DNA from: JAAFJT01 sp043744275
GTDB taxonomy: Bacteria; Bacteroidota; Bacteroidia; Chitinophagales; Saprospiraceae
DNA length: 64,000 nt
Assembly (NCBI GenBank): GCA_043744275.1
Contig: JAYTUY010000109.1
Coordinates: 1-64,000, forward strand
Reading direction: 5' to 3'
Each line of letters starts with the position of its first letter. The first letter of the stretch is position 1. A program made the translations under genes and the position numbers. Below, piece by piece: positions 34,370-41,202 of this stretch. Under the pieces are notes generated by a model. The model was not told where the DNA came from and made no database searches. It saw only the letters and a program-made list of their open reading frames with translations.

Positions 34370-34401
34370 TTTGCATATTACAAAATCAACACTTATTTTT
34401 G
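34370..34401 (+). promoter_or_regulatory. Bacteroidota-type promoter
   Basis: TTTG at 34370-34373 and the perfect -7 element TATTTTTG at 34394-34401 are separated by 20 bases, as in the Bacteroidota consensus. They lie 18 bases before the start of the small protein gene at 34419. Confidence 0.6.
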
Positions 34402-34418
34402 TATAAAAATATTTAAAA

Positions 34419-34631
34419 ATGAGAGTAATATTGAATTTTCCTGATACCAAAGCGACCTTTATTTTTGAACTTTTAAAGAATTTGAAATTTGTCAAAGTTG
34501 AAAAAGAAGATGATATTCCTGAATGGCATAAGACCATATTGGATGCTCGCATAGCGGAGTATGAACAAAATCCGAATGACTTGATTGATTGGGAAGACAT
34601 ACAAAACGAAAAGACAAAAGTATCTCTATAA
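34419..34631 (+). CDS. Small acidic protein, antitoxin-like
   Basis: The 70-residue product begins with a beta-strand (MRVILNFPDTKATFIFELL), then a Glu/Lys turn and a C-terminal helix whose pattern DARIAEYEQNPNDLIDWEDI resembles small Bacteroidota antitoxins of the addiction-module type that precede a RelE/ParE toxin gene. No toxin follows: the next gene is convergent after a strong terminator. It may be an orphan antitoxin. Family assignment is by eye. Confidence 0.45.
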   Translation: MRVILNFPDTKATFIFELLKNLKFVKVEKEDDIPEWHKTILDARIAEYEQNPNDLIDWEDIQNEKTKVSL

Positions 34632-34641
34632 GTACACCGTT

Positions 34642-34689
34642 AAAAATACCCCCTCAGTATTTCCATTGAAATACTGAGGGGGTATTTTT
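34642..34689. terminator. Perfect bidirectional terminator formed by two inverted copies of the dispersed word
   Basis: Arms 34642-34662 and 34669-34689 are perfect 21-base reverse complements, with a 6-base loop CCATTG. Each arm is a full copy of TACTGAGGGGGT flanked by A or T runs. It lies between two convergent genes (small protein and glycosidase) and can serve both. The layout is that of paired uptake sequences acting as terminators in Neisseria and Haemophilus. Confidence 0.9.
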
Positions 34690-34705
34690 TTACGACCAAT
34701 ATCAC

Positions 34706-36271
34706 TCATTTTCTCATAAAAAACAAAGGCGAAGCAGTCAATTTTATATTTTTTGAAGCCATTACCTCTGTTTTTAGTGTCTGCGAAAAATCCCATTGCA
34801 TCATTGAAACTTGTTTGAGATTGAGGACATCGGGGAACGAATATGTAGCCGCAGCTTGTTCAGATTGGTCTTTCAAGGTCTTTGCCCAAAGGCAATAAAT
34901 GACCAAATTGGTTTGAGCATTTTTAAACGCTGCACCATCTATTTCAAGCGGTAATTTAAGTTTTTGAGTTTCCACAACATCATATTTATAGCCATAAAGG
35001 ATTTTTGAAATCGTGTGATATGCCACGCCCGTAGGCGTCAAGGGCGATGTATAGACTTTTTCACCTTCCAATTTTTGATACAAACCCATCAGGTCAAATT
35101 CATTCCGCGTATCTTTTTCGAGGGTCAATTCACCGAGCGAATAGACGTGAAATTGAAGCAAACCTTGCTCTTGCGATTTGACGGCTGCTTTCGTAATAAA
35201 ATTGCGTTGCGCTTCATAACTGCCCATAAATTCACCCACCGCCTTAGCTGGAATATTGCATTCTGTTATCATAAAATGCTTTTTAGGGAATTTGGAATTG
35301 TTGTAACCAAATTTATTTAAGACCTCATCAAATGCTGTTTTTCGCTTAAAAATGCCTGCAACTGCCTTGTCTGAATGCCGATTGTATTGAAATCCGCTGA
35401 TTTTATCACTCCATTCCCGCACTGAATTGTCGATATGCGGATAGGAATGGTAGCTCAAAACGTCAAAATATGCACCGCCTTTGAGCGGATACTGAGGGGT
35501 CACGCTGCCATCGCTTGGGTTGTCGGTTTGGCGTAAAATAACGTCCAAAAAGCTTGGAAAACCAATGCCGCCTGTGCAGACATACGCATCGGGATCAATG
35601 GATTTGATGACTTCATAACTGATGCGCAGGAGGCGGATATAATGCTGAACAGGCGCGTGCAAAGCATACTCGCAAGGGTCGGGATTGGTATTCCACCAAG
35701 CACCAGGCAAGCCAGGTGCCATCTCGGTTTTGAACGTGGTGCCGAAATCAGGTTCGTTCCAAATTTCCCAAAATTTGACGCTATTTTTGAAGCGATTGAC
35801 TGTTTTATAGACGAAAAGCGCGTAGTAATTTTTATCATTTACGGGCGTGCCGTTCTCTCCTTTATCCCAAATGGGTTCATACATATTAGCAAAAAGGGTG
35901 GATGTGTCTTTGCCGCAATAGACCGTTTTATCGCGATGCTCGGGTGAGGGATAGCCGATGAAACAGACGTTTTCAGTCATGCCCAAATCGCCATAATGTT
36001 TGAAAGCATTATCTCTAATATTATAGCCCCAAGACTCAGCAAAAAACTCAAAAAAGCCTGGGCGCAATGAATTTATGCCCGCTTTTGCAGCAATATCAGC
36101 CAATTGTTCATCGGTGTAAGGGGAATAATAACCCATATTGGAGCCATATTTGAAAGTTCCGTTATAGGGCTTAACGTAATCGTTAGCCGTTTTTTGATTG
36201 GTTGGAATTTGTGAAAATGAGCAGCCTGAGAAGGAAAAATTGATTAAAATAATTAGACAAATGTTTCTCAT
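34706..36271 (-). CDS. Putative lipoprotein glycoside hydrolase (clan GH-A, TIM barrel)
   Basis: The 521-residue product has a signal peptide with a lipobox-like FSGC (Cys17). The catalytic barrel shows FWEIWNEPDF (~160, with the probable acid/base Glu), SYHSYPH (~250) and KHFMITECNIPA (~325, probable nucleophile Glu), the pattern of clan GH-A enzymes such as GH5/GH39. The exact family and substrate are not clear. A beta-rich C-terminal domain follows. It should act outside the cell on polysaccharide. The dispersed word at 35490 encodes TPQYP. Confidence 0.7.
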   Translation of the reverse strand: MRNICLIILINFSFSGCSFSQIPTNQKTANDYVKPYNGTFKYGSNMGYYSPYTDEQLADIAAKAGINSLRPGFFEFFAESWGYNIRDNAFKHYGDLGMTENVCFIGYPSPEHRDKTVYCGKDTSTLFANMYEPIWDKGENGTPVNDKNYYALFVYKTVNRFKNSVKFWEIWNEPDFGTTFKTEMAPGLPGAWWNTNPDPCEYALHAPVQHYIRLLRISYEVIKSIDPDAYVCTGGIGFPSFLDVILRQTDNPSDGSVTPQYPLKGGAYFDVLSYHSYPHIDNSVREWSDKISGFQYNRHSDKAVAGIFKRKTAFDEVLNKFGYNNSKFPKKHFMITECNIPAKAVGEFMGSYEAQRNFITKAAVKSQEQGLLQFHVYSLGELTLEKDTRNEFDLMGLYQKLEGEKVYTSPLTPTGVAYHTISKILYGYKYDVVETQKLKLPLEIDGAAFKNAQTNLVIYCLWAKTLKDQSEQAAATYSFPDVLNLKQVSMMQWDFSQTLKTEVMASKNIKLTASPLFFMRK

Positions 36272-36300
36272 AAAGATTGTTTTAAATTAAAAATTGAATA

Positions 36301-36308
36301 CAAAGTTA
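36301..36308 (-). promoter_or_regulatory. -7 element for the lipoprotein glycosidase gene
   Basis: On the minus strand TAACTTTG (TAnnTTTG) lies 30 bases before the start codon at 36271. A TTTG lies about 25 bases further upstream, a little farther than usual. Confidence 0.4.
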
Positions 36309-36384
36309 GGAGAAATTATAGGGATTTTTACATCAAATACTGAGGGGGTAATGACAAAGTTTAACAAGTGTCAAAAACTTAGAA

Positions 36385-36392
36385 TATTTTTG
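36385..36392 (+). promoter_or_regulatory. -7 element for the patatin gene
   Basis: TATTTTTG (TAnnTTTG) 40 bases before the start codon at 36432. The -33 element is not clear. Confidence 0.35.
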
Positions 36393-36431
36393 TTTTATTG
36401 GCACAATCTTTAAATTTTTATACAAAAAATA

Positions 36432-37187
36432 ATGGCGAAAATAAATTTAGTTCTTTCAGGTGGTGGCGCGCGAGGCATAGCGCATTTAGGTGTTATCAAA
36501 GCCCTTTTGGAGCATGGCGTTGAGATAAATCAGATAGCGGGTGTGAGTATGGGCAGCATTATGGGCGCATTTATAGCGGATGGCTATTCACCAGATGATG
36601 CTTTGAAAATAATATGTGAACAACGGCTTTTTTCATTGTTCAGCCCTATTTTTCGGAGAGGGCTTTTTAGTATGCATGGTTTGGAAAAGGGTTTGAACAA
36701 ATATATCAAGCATAAAACCATCGAATCGTTGAATATTCCCTTAACTATTTATGCTACCTGCGTTCAAAATGGGCAGTTGGTGGCTTTTGATAAAGGCGAT
36801 ATTGTGAAGCCGATTGTGGCTTCTTCCTCTATTCCAGGCTTGTTTGAGCCAATGCTGATTGATGGCAAACAGTACATAGATGGGGGCGTGCTGAATAATT
36901 TGCCTGTCGAGTCTTTTATGGATTTGCCTGAACCACTTGTAGCTGTACATGTCAACCCACCGTATATTTCTCATAATTTGAATTCGACGATGAAAGTGAT
37001 GAGTCGTGTAGCTGAATTGATTGCTTACAAAACAATCGAAAAAAGAAAGTTTAAAGCATCTATACTGATTGAACCACCTCGCCTAAAAATGTTCGCCATT
37101 CATGATTTGAAACGAGCTAAAGAGATTTTTCAAGTGGGATATGATTATACAAAATCAATAGAAGAAGAAATTTTGACTCTAATTTAA
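36432..37187 (+). CDS. Patatin-like phospholipase (RssA type)
   Basis: The 251-residue cytoplasmic/membrane-associated protein has the oxyanion GGGARG motif (10-15), the nucleophile elbow GVSMGS (Ser39) and a DGG catalytic Asp (~153 in YIDGGVLNNLPV). These are the Ser-Asp dyad features of patatin phospholipases, most like bacterial RssA. It probably hydrolyses phospholipid or acyl esters. There is no outer-membrane domain, so it is not the PlpD type. A single gene with a copy of the dispersed word upstream (36338). Confidence 0.9.
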   Translation: MAKINLVLSGGGARGIAHLGVIKALLEHGVEINQIAGVSMGSIMGAFIADGYSPDDALKIICEQRLFSLFSPIFRRGLFSMHGLEKGLNKYIKHKTIESLNIPLTIYATCVQNGQLVAFDKGDIVKPIVASSSIPGLFEPMLIDGKQYIDGGVLNNLPVESFMDLPEPLVAVHVNPPYISHNLNSTMKVMSRVAELIAYKTIEKRKFKASILIEPPRLKMFAIHDLKRAKEIFQVGYDYTKSIEEEILTLI

Positions 37188-37194
37188 CGACTTA

Positions 37195-37439
37195 TGCGAA
37201 TAATGAGTGGAAGTAATCGCGGAGCGATTGAATATGAATAACCTTCGATGGAATCGGAGGGTCAAACTGAAATAGTGCTTTAACTGCGAAGCAGTTGAAT
37301 GTAAATTAGTCAGTCATTGATAATATTTCACATTTAACTGCTCCGCAGTTATACCCTTTTTTACAACATTATCCCCCTGATTGCCATCAGGGGTTATTCA
37401 CATTCAATCGCTCCGCGATTATTATCCAATTATTCGCAT
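37195..37439. repeat. MITE-like palindromic element with inverted ends
   Basis: The ends ATGCGAATAAT (37195-37205) and ATTATTCGCAT (37429-37439) are perfect inverted repeats, and the similarity extends inward for about 48 bases (to GAATAACC/GGTTATTC). Inside are GGA-loop hairpins (AATCGC-GGA-GCGATT and an AACTGC type). There is no gene. A truncated copy lies at 912-1072. The remaining ~150 bases to the next gene are AT-rich, with a -7-like TAAATTTG at 37518. Confidence 0.85.
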
Positions 37440-37595
37440 GACTTATTTTTTGACATTAAATTTTTGTAAATTTTCATTTTGTAAAATTTTATGTTTTTAT
37501 TTATCAAAAATAAAGCTTAAATTTGAGGCATAACCGACGATTGACAAATTTTAATTTTTGAACCTTTTTTTCCAACCATTAAAATTTTATGAATC

Positions 37596-38072
37596 ATGGA
37601 AATGGAATGGCGAAGGCTCAACGGTCAAAGAATAGAGTTGCCAATAAAAGATGCCGTTGAGCGAACAATTATCGAGGAAACCTCGTTGGGCAACCGTTTG
37701 AAAGTTTGTATCGGAACCGATTCGCAGGTGCGGGGTGAAGAAATTCATTTTGCTACTGTGATTGTTTTCTTACGCGAGCGCAAGGGTGGATTTATGTTTA
37801 TCCATCAAGAACTCAGTAAAAAAACCATGAGCTTGCGAGAGCGCATGATTACTGAGGTCGGCAAATCAGTAGATGTCGCTTATGCTTTGTGCGAAATTTT
37901 AGACAAGCACGATGTCGAACTCGAAGTCCATGCAGACATCAACACTGACCCTTATTTTCAATCCAATATCGCGCTGCGAGAAGCGATGGGTTATATTTTA
38001 GGGATGGGTTTTGTTTTTAAAGCTAAACCTGATGCTTTTGCTTCATCAAATTGCGCCGACAAAGTGGTGTGA
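37596..38072 (+). CDS. YkuK-like (DUF458) RNase H-fold protein
   Basis: The 158-residue cytoplasmic protein contains LKVCIGTDSQV (~42), FATVIVFLRERKGGFMF and LEVHADINTDPYFQSN (~107), the pattern of the DUF458/YkuK family with a ribonuclease H-like fold. The acidic residues in GTDSQ and HADIN could form a metal site. The role is not established in bacteria; some Bacillus homologues are associated with sporulation. It stands alone between repeat-rich gaps. Confidence 0.75.
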   Translation: MEMEWRRLNGQRIELPIKDAVERTIIEETSLGNRLKVCIGTDSQVRGEEIHFATVIVFLRERKGGFMFIHQELSKKTMSLRERMITEVGKSVDVAYALCEILDKHDVELEVHADINTDPYFQSNIALREAMGYILGMGFVFKAKPDAFASSNCADKVV

Positions 38073-38111
38073 GCCATTTATCCAACAGAAAGTCATTTTA
38101 GAAAACCATAC

Positions 38112-38143
38112 AGCCATTCTGATATTCTCGGAGTGGCTTTTTT
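38112..38143 (+). terminator. Rho-independent terminator
   Basis: AGCCATTC (38112-38119) pairs with GAGTGGCT (38131-38138), one G-U pair, followed by a T run. It lies 40 bases after the YkuK-like gene. Confidence 0.65.
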
Positions 38144-38294
38144 GTTTTGCATAAATAATTATAAAAATCAATTACAGATTTCTGATATTTGCCAATTAAA
38201 CTTACTGGGACACTGATTTAGCTGATACGACTGATTCTTACTGATTTTTCAACTCATAACTCATAACTCATAACTCTCAACTCATAACTATTTT

Positions 38295-38780
38295 ATGATT
38301 CAAATATTTGTAACAGGCGGTACTTTTGATAAAGAGTATAATTATATAACTGGCGAGTTATTTTTTAAAGATACACACCTTAAAGACATGCTTGTGCGTG
38401 GGCGTTGCACGATTGACTTCGATGTGAAGACGTTGATGATGATTGACAGCCTCAAAATGACGGATGCCGACCGCCAAATTATAGCCTATAATTGTCGTCA
38501 AAATGTATCGGATAAAATTATTTTGACGCATGGCACTGATACGATGGTGAAAACGGCGAGCCTTTTGGCAGCTGAAAATATTGACAAAACGATTGTCATC
38601 ACAGGGGCGATGATTCCCTATGCTTTCGGCACATCGAGCGATGGCTTTTTTAACCTCGGTTCGGCTTTGGCATTCGTTCAGACCTTGCCGTATGGCGTGT
38701 ATGTGGTGATGAATGGGCGATATTTTGATTGGAATAAAGTCAAAAAGAATACTCAAACGGGTAATTTTGAAGAGATTTAA
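38295..38780 (+). CDS. Single-domain asparaginase-like protein
   Basis: The 161-residue protein corresponds only to the N-terminal domain of type I/II asparaginases: TGGTFDKEYN (7-16, first catalytic Thr) and ILTHGTDTMVKTA (~76, second catalytic Thr/Asp), then TGAMIPYAFGTSSDGFFNLG. The usual C-terminal domain (another ~160 residues) is absent and the frame ends cleanly. Short asparaginase-domain proteins of this size are known as a family, so this may be complete. Activity on asparagine is uncertain. A heptamer-like run (ATAACTC)n precedes the start. Confidence 0.75.
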   Translation: MIQIFVTGGTFDKEYNYITGELFFKDTHLKDMLVRGRCTIDFDVKTLMMIDSLKMTDADRQIIAYNCRQNVSDKIILTHGTDTMVKTASLLAAENIDKTIVITGAMIPYAFGTSSDGFFNLGSALAFVQTLPYGVYVVMNGRYFDWNKVKKNTQTGNFEEI

Positions 38781-38790
38781 AAAAAATATC

Positions 38791-39012
38791 ATGGAATACG
38801 TAGGTCTTTTATTCGAAATTTTATTCTTACTGCTCGGCATATTCGTCTATCGACTCTCAACGGGCAAGATGAAAGTGCATGAAATGCAACGCCCTGCGAT
38901 GGAGCGATTCATCAAAGAAAATGGCAGAATTATGCGCCTGCTCAGCTTGGCTTTAATTGCCATCATGACGGTTGAAGTGCTGTTGCATATTTTTCAAATG
39001 TTTAAAAAATAA
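38791..39012 (+). CDS. Small two-segment membrane protein
   Basis: I take ATG at 38791 (73 residues, MEYVGLLFEILFLLLG). The longer frame overlaps the asparaginase-like gene and is a shadow. It has two membrane segments (~2-22 and ~49-68) separated by a charged loop (KMKVHEMQRPAMERFIKENGRIMR). I do not recognise the family. It follows the asparaginase-like gene by 10 bases and is probably cotranscribed. Confidence 0.6.
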   Translation: MEYVGLLFEILFLLLGIFVYRLSTGKMKVHEMQRPAMERFIKENGRIMRLLSLALIAIMTVEVLLHIFQMFKK

Positions 39013-39086
39013 AATTTATAAAACATTGAAAATAAATGTCTTAGTACTCTAATGTCTAATGTCTAACTCTCTAATATCTAACAAAA

Positions 39087-39422
39087 ATGCCCATTTCTTT
39101 TGATGATTTTATGAAGGTAGAAATGCACGTCGGCACCATTACGGCGGTCGATGATTTCCCTCAAGCTCGCAAACCAGCTTATAAATTGACGATTGATTTC
39201 GGTGACAACATCGGCATCAAACGCTCATCCGCTCAGATTGTCACGCTCTACAAACCAGAGGATTTAATAGGGCGACAAGTCATAGCGGTTACTAATTTTC
39301 CGCCACGCCAAATTGCCAACTTTTTCAGCGAAGTTTTGGTGCTGGGGAGCGTGGATACTGAGGGGGTGGTCACGCTGTTGACGCCTGAAAGAGGAGTGGT
39401 AAATGGGTTGCGAATTGGATAA
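39087..39422 (+). CDS. csaA: CsaA-type tRNA-binding chaperone
   Basis: The 111-residue protein has the tRNA-binding OB fold of CsaA: FMKVEMHVGTI (~8-18), the KPAYKLTIDFG segment (~30), TLYKPEDLIGRQVIAVTNFPPRQ (quoted as TLYKPEDL and VTNFPPRQI) and the C-terminal LLTPERGVVNGLRIG. It is the full size for the family. CsaA has export-chaperone and tRNA-binding activity. The dispersed word at 39356 encodes DTEGV. Confidence 0.92.
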   Translation: MPISFDDFMKVEMHVGTITAVDDFPQARKPAYKLTIDFGDNIGIKRSSAQIVTLYKPEDLIGRQVIAVTNFPPRQIANFFSEVLVLGSVDTEGVVTLLTPERGVVNGLRIG

Positions 39423-39435
39423 TACACAATATAGC

Positions 39436-39543
39436 CAACATCTAAATTAGCCAATATTCGTCAATTCGTCAATTCGTGGCTCAATTACGTGCATGAAGCC
39501 ACGAATTTTACGAATTGACGAATATTTGCTAATTCGGATGTTG
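39436..39543. repeat. Long hairpin with ~47-bp arms
   Basis: 39436-39481 and 39497-39543 are imperfect inverted repeats (shared ATATTCGTCAATTCGT and ATTCGTGGCT) around a 15-base loop. It lies between csaA and the esterase gene. Partly similar text (CCACGAATTTTACGAATT) occurs at about 56050-56080, so it is a dispersed family. Confidence 0.85.
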
Positions 39544-39591
39544 ACAATTAGATGTGGATTGATTTGTTGAATTTTTTTTTAAAATATCACT

Positions 39592-40992
39592 ATGAAAAAA
39601 ATACTCTTATTTAACCTCTTCATTTTCAATGCTTTAGTCGTTTTTTCTCAACTAACGATTAAAGTAAAAACCATTCCTGCCAATACGCCGATTGGGGATA
39701 AAATACATGTGGCAGGCACTTTCAATAATTGGAATCCGAGCGATACAGCGATGATTTTGAAGAAGCAAACGGATGGCTCTTACCTCATCGTTTTGACCCC
39801 CTCAGTAGGGACGCATAAATTTAAGTTCACGCGCGGTTCGTGGGCGACGGTGGAAGGCACGGCGGCTGGTGGCTTCATTTCAGATAGAGTGTTGGATTAT
39901 AATGGAACTGCTACGACTGCTGAACTCAATATTGCTGGTTGGGAAGGTCAGAGCAACCAAACGAGTACGGCGGCGTCGAATGTAAAAATTATTAGCAATA
40001 CTTTTCAGATACCGCAGTTGGGGCGTATGCGGCGCGTTTGGATATATCTACCCCCTCAGTATCAGGCGGATTCTACGAAGCGTTTCCCTGTTTTATACAT
40101 GCAAGATGGGCAAAATCTGTTTGATAAAACAACGAGTTTTTCAGGCGAATGGGAGGTGGATGAAACCCTCAATCGGCTGGCTCAACAAGGTGATAAAGGC
40201 TGCATTGTGGTCGGGATTGATAACGGTGGTGCGAGCCGTTTGAATGAGTATTCGCCTTGGGTAAATGCGCGTTATGGGGGTGGTGAAGGGGCAATTTATA
40301 CCAAATTTATGGTCGAAACGCTCAAGCCTTACATAGATGCGCAGTTCCGAACGAAGCCTGACAGACTGAATACGGCAGTGGGTGGCAGCTCGATGGGCGG
40401 CTTGATTTCGATGTATGCGGCTGCTGAATATCAAGAAGTTTTTAGCAAAGCGATGATATTTTCACCAGCCTTTTGGTTCAATGATTCAAGCTATACGCAT
40501 GTGGTTTTGAGAGGGAATCGGTTGCCTATGAAGTATTATTTGATGGCAGGTGTGCCAGAGGACAATGGCTCGGTGGTGCAGGATTTGAATAAGATGGAAA
40601 AGATGTTTTTAGGAATTGGATTGATGACAAAAATAAATTATTTGATAGTGCCAAAAGCGGATGGACAACACTCGGAATGGTTCTGGGCGCGTGAATTTGG
40701 GGATGCTTACAAGTGGCTTTTCGCTGAAAATGCTACAAATACTGAGGGGGTAGATGTGAGCGATAAAATCAATGTTTTTCCAAATCCTGTTGATAGTATT
40801 TTAAATATAGAAACCACTGAAAACTTAAAATATGTCAACCTTTTAATTTATGATATTTCAGGTAGATTGATGCATATTCAGCCATATAAAAAATCTGAGG
40901 TAAATGTAAGTTATTTAAAATCAGGCAGTTATGTTTTGATGGGTATGAAAAGCAAATCGGTTTTATTTTCAAAAAAATTTGTAAAAAGATAG
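39592..40992 (+). CDS. Secreted esterase (Fes/esterase D type) with CBM and T9SS tail
   Basis: The 466-residue product has a signal peptide (to ~20). Residues ~25-120 form a starch-binding/AMPK-like CBM (IHVAGTFNNWNPSD). The alpha/beta-hydrolase part contains LPVLYMQDGQNLFD-type text (FPVLYMQDGQNLF ~165), the nucleophile GGSSMGG (~265) and a DGQHSEWFW His (~360), like putative esterases of the Fes family. A T9SS sorting tail follows from ~398 (VFPNPVDSILNIE). It should be surface-exposed or secreted. The substrate may be an ester in plant polysaccharide or siderophores. Three copies of the dispersed word lie inside (39796, 40050, 40740). Confidence 0.85.
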   Translation: MKKILLFNLFIFNALVVFSQLTIKVKTIPANTPIGDKIHVAGTFNNWNPSDTAMILKKQTDGSYLIVLTPSVGTHKFKFTRGSWATVEGTAAGGFISDRVLDYNGTATTAELNIAGWEGQSNQTSTAASNVKIISNTFQIPQLGRMRRVWIYLPPQYQADSTKRFPVLYMQDGQNLFDKTTSFSGEWEVDETLNRLAQQGDKGCIVVGIDNGGASRLNEYSPWVNARYGGGEGAIYTKFMVETLKPYIDAQFRTKPDRLNTAVGGSSMGGLISMYAAAEYQEVFSKAMIFSPAFWFNDSSYTHVVLRGNRLPMKYYLMAGVPEDNGSVVQDLNKMEKMFLGIGLMTKINYLIVPKADGQHSEWFWAREFGDAYKWLFAENATNTEGVDVSDKINVFPNPVDSILNIETTENLKYVNLLIYDISGRLMHIQPYKKSEVNVSYLKSGSYVLMGMKSKSVLFSKKFVKR

Positions 40993-41163
40993 CGTAAAAC
41001 CAATAATATGCAGCGAAATGGCGTTTTAAAGTGTCTATGTATTGATTACAATATGAATTTTTTATCTTGAAAAAATGAGCATATTTTTCAGAATAAAATT
41101 TTTTTACATATGTTAAATTTAAGTTTTTCCATTGAAATATCAGCATAAGACTGTTAAAGGTCT

Positions 41164-41171
41164 TATCTTTG
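41164..41171 (+). promoter_or_regulatory. -7 element for the gliding C-terminal protein gene
   Basis: TATCTTTG (TAnnTTTG) lies 31 bases before the start codon at 41203; the -33 element is not clear. Confidence 0.35.
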
Positions 41172-41202
41172 AACACTTAAAAGTTAACGATTTTAAGCAA
41201 AC

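Noticed and set aside
38295..38780. Calling the asparaginase-like gene a truncated pseudogene
   Set aside because: The frame ends cleanly, a downstream gene follows in 10 bases, and no C-terminal domain remnant is visible in other frames. Single-domain members of this size are known.
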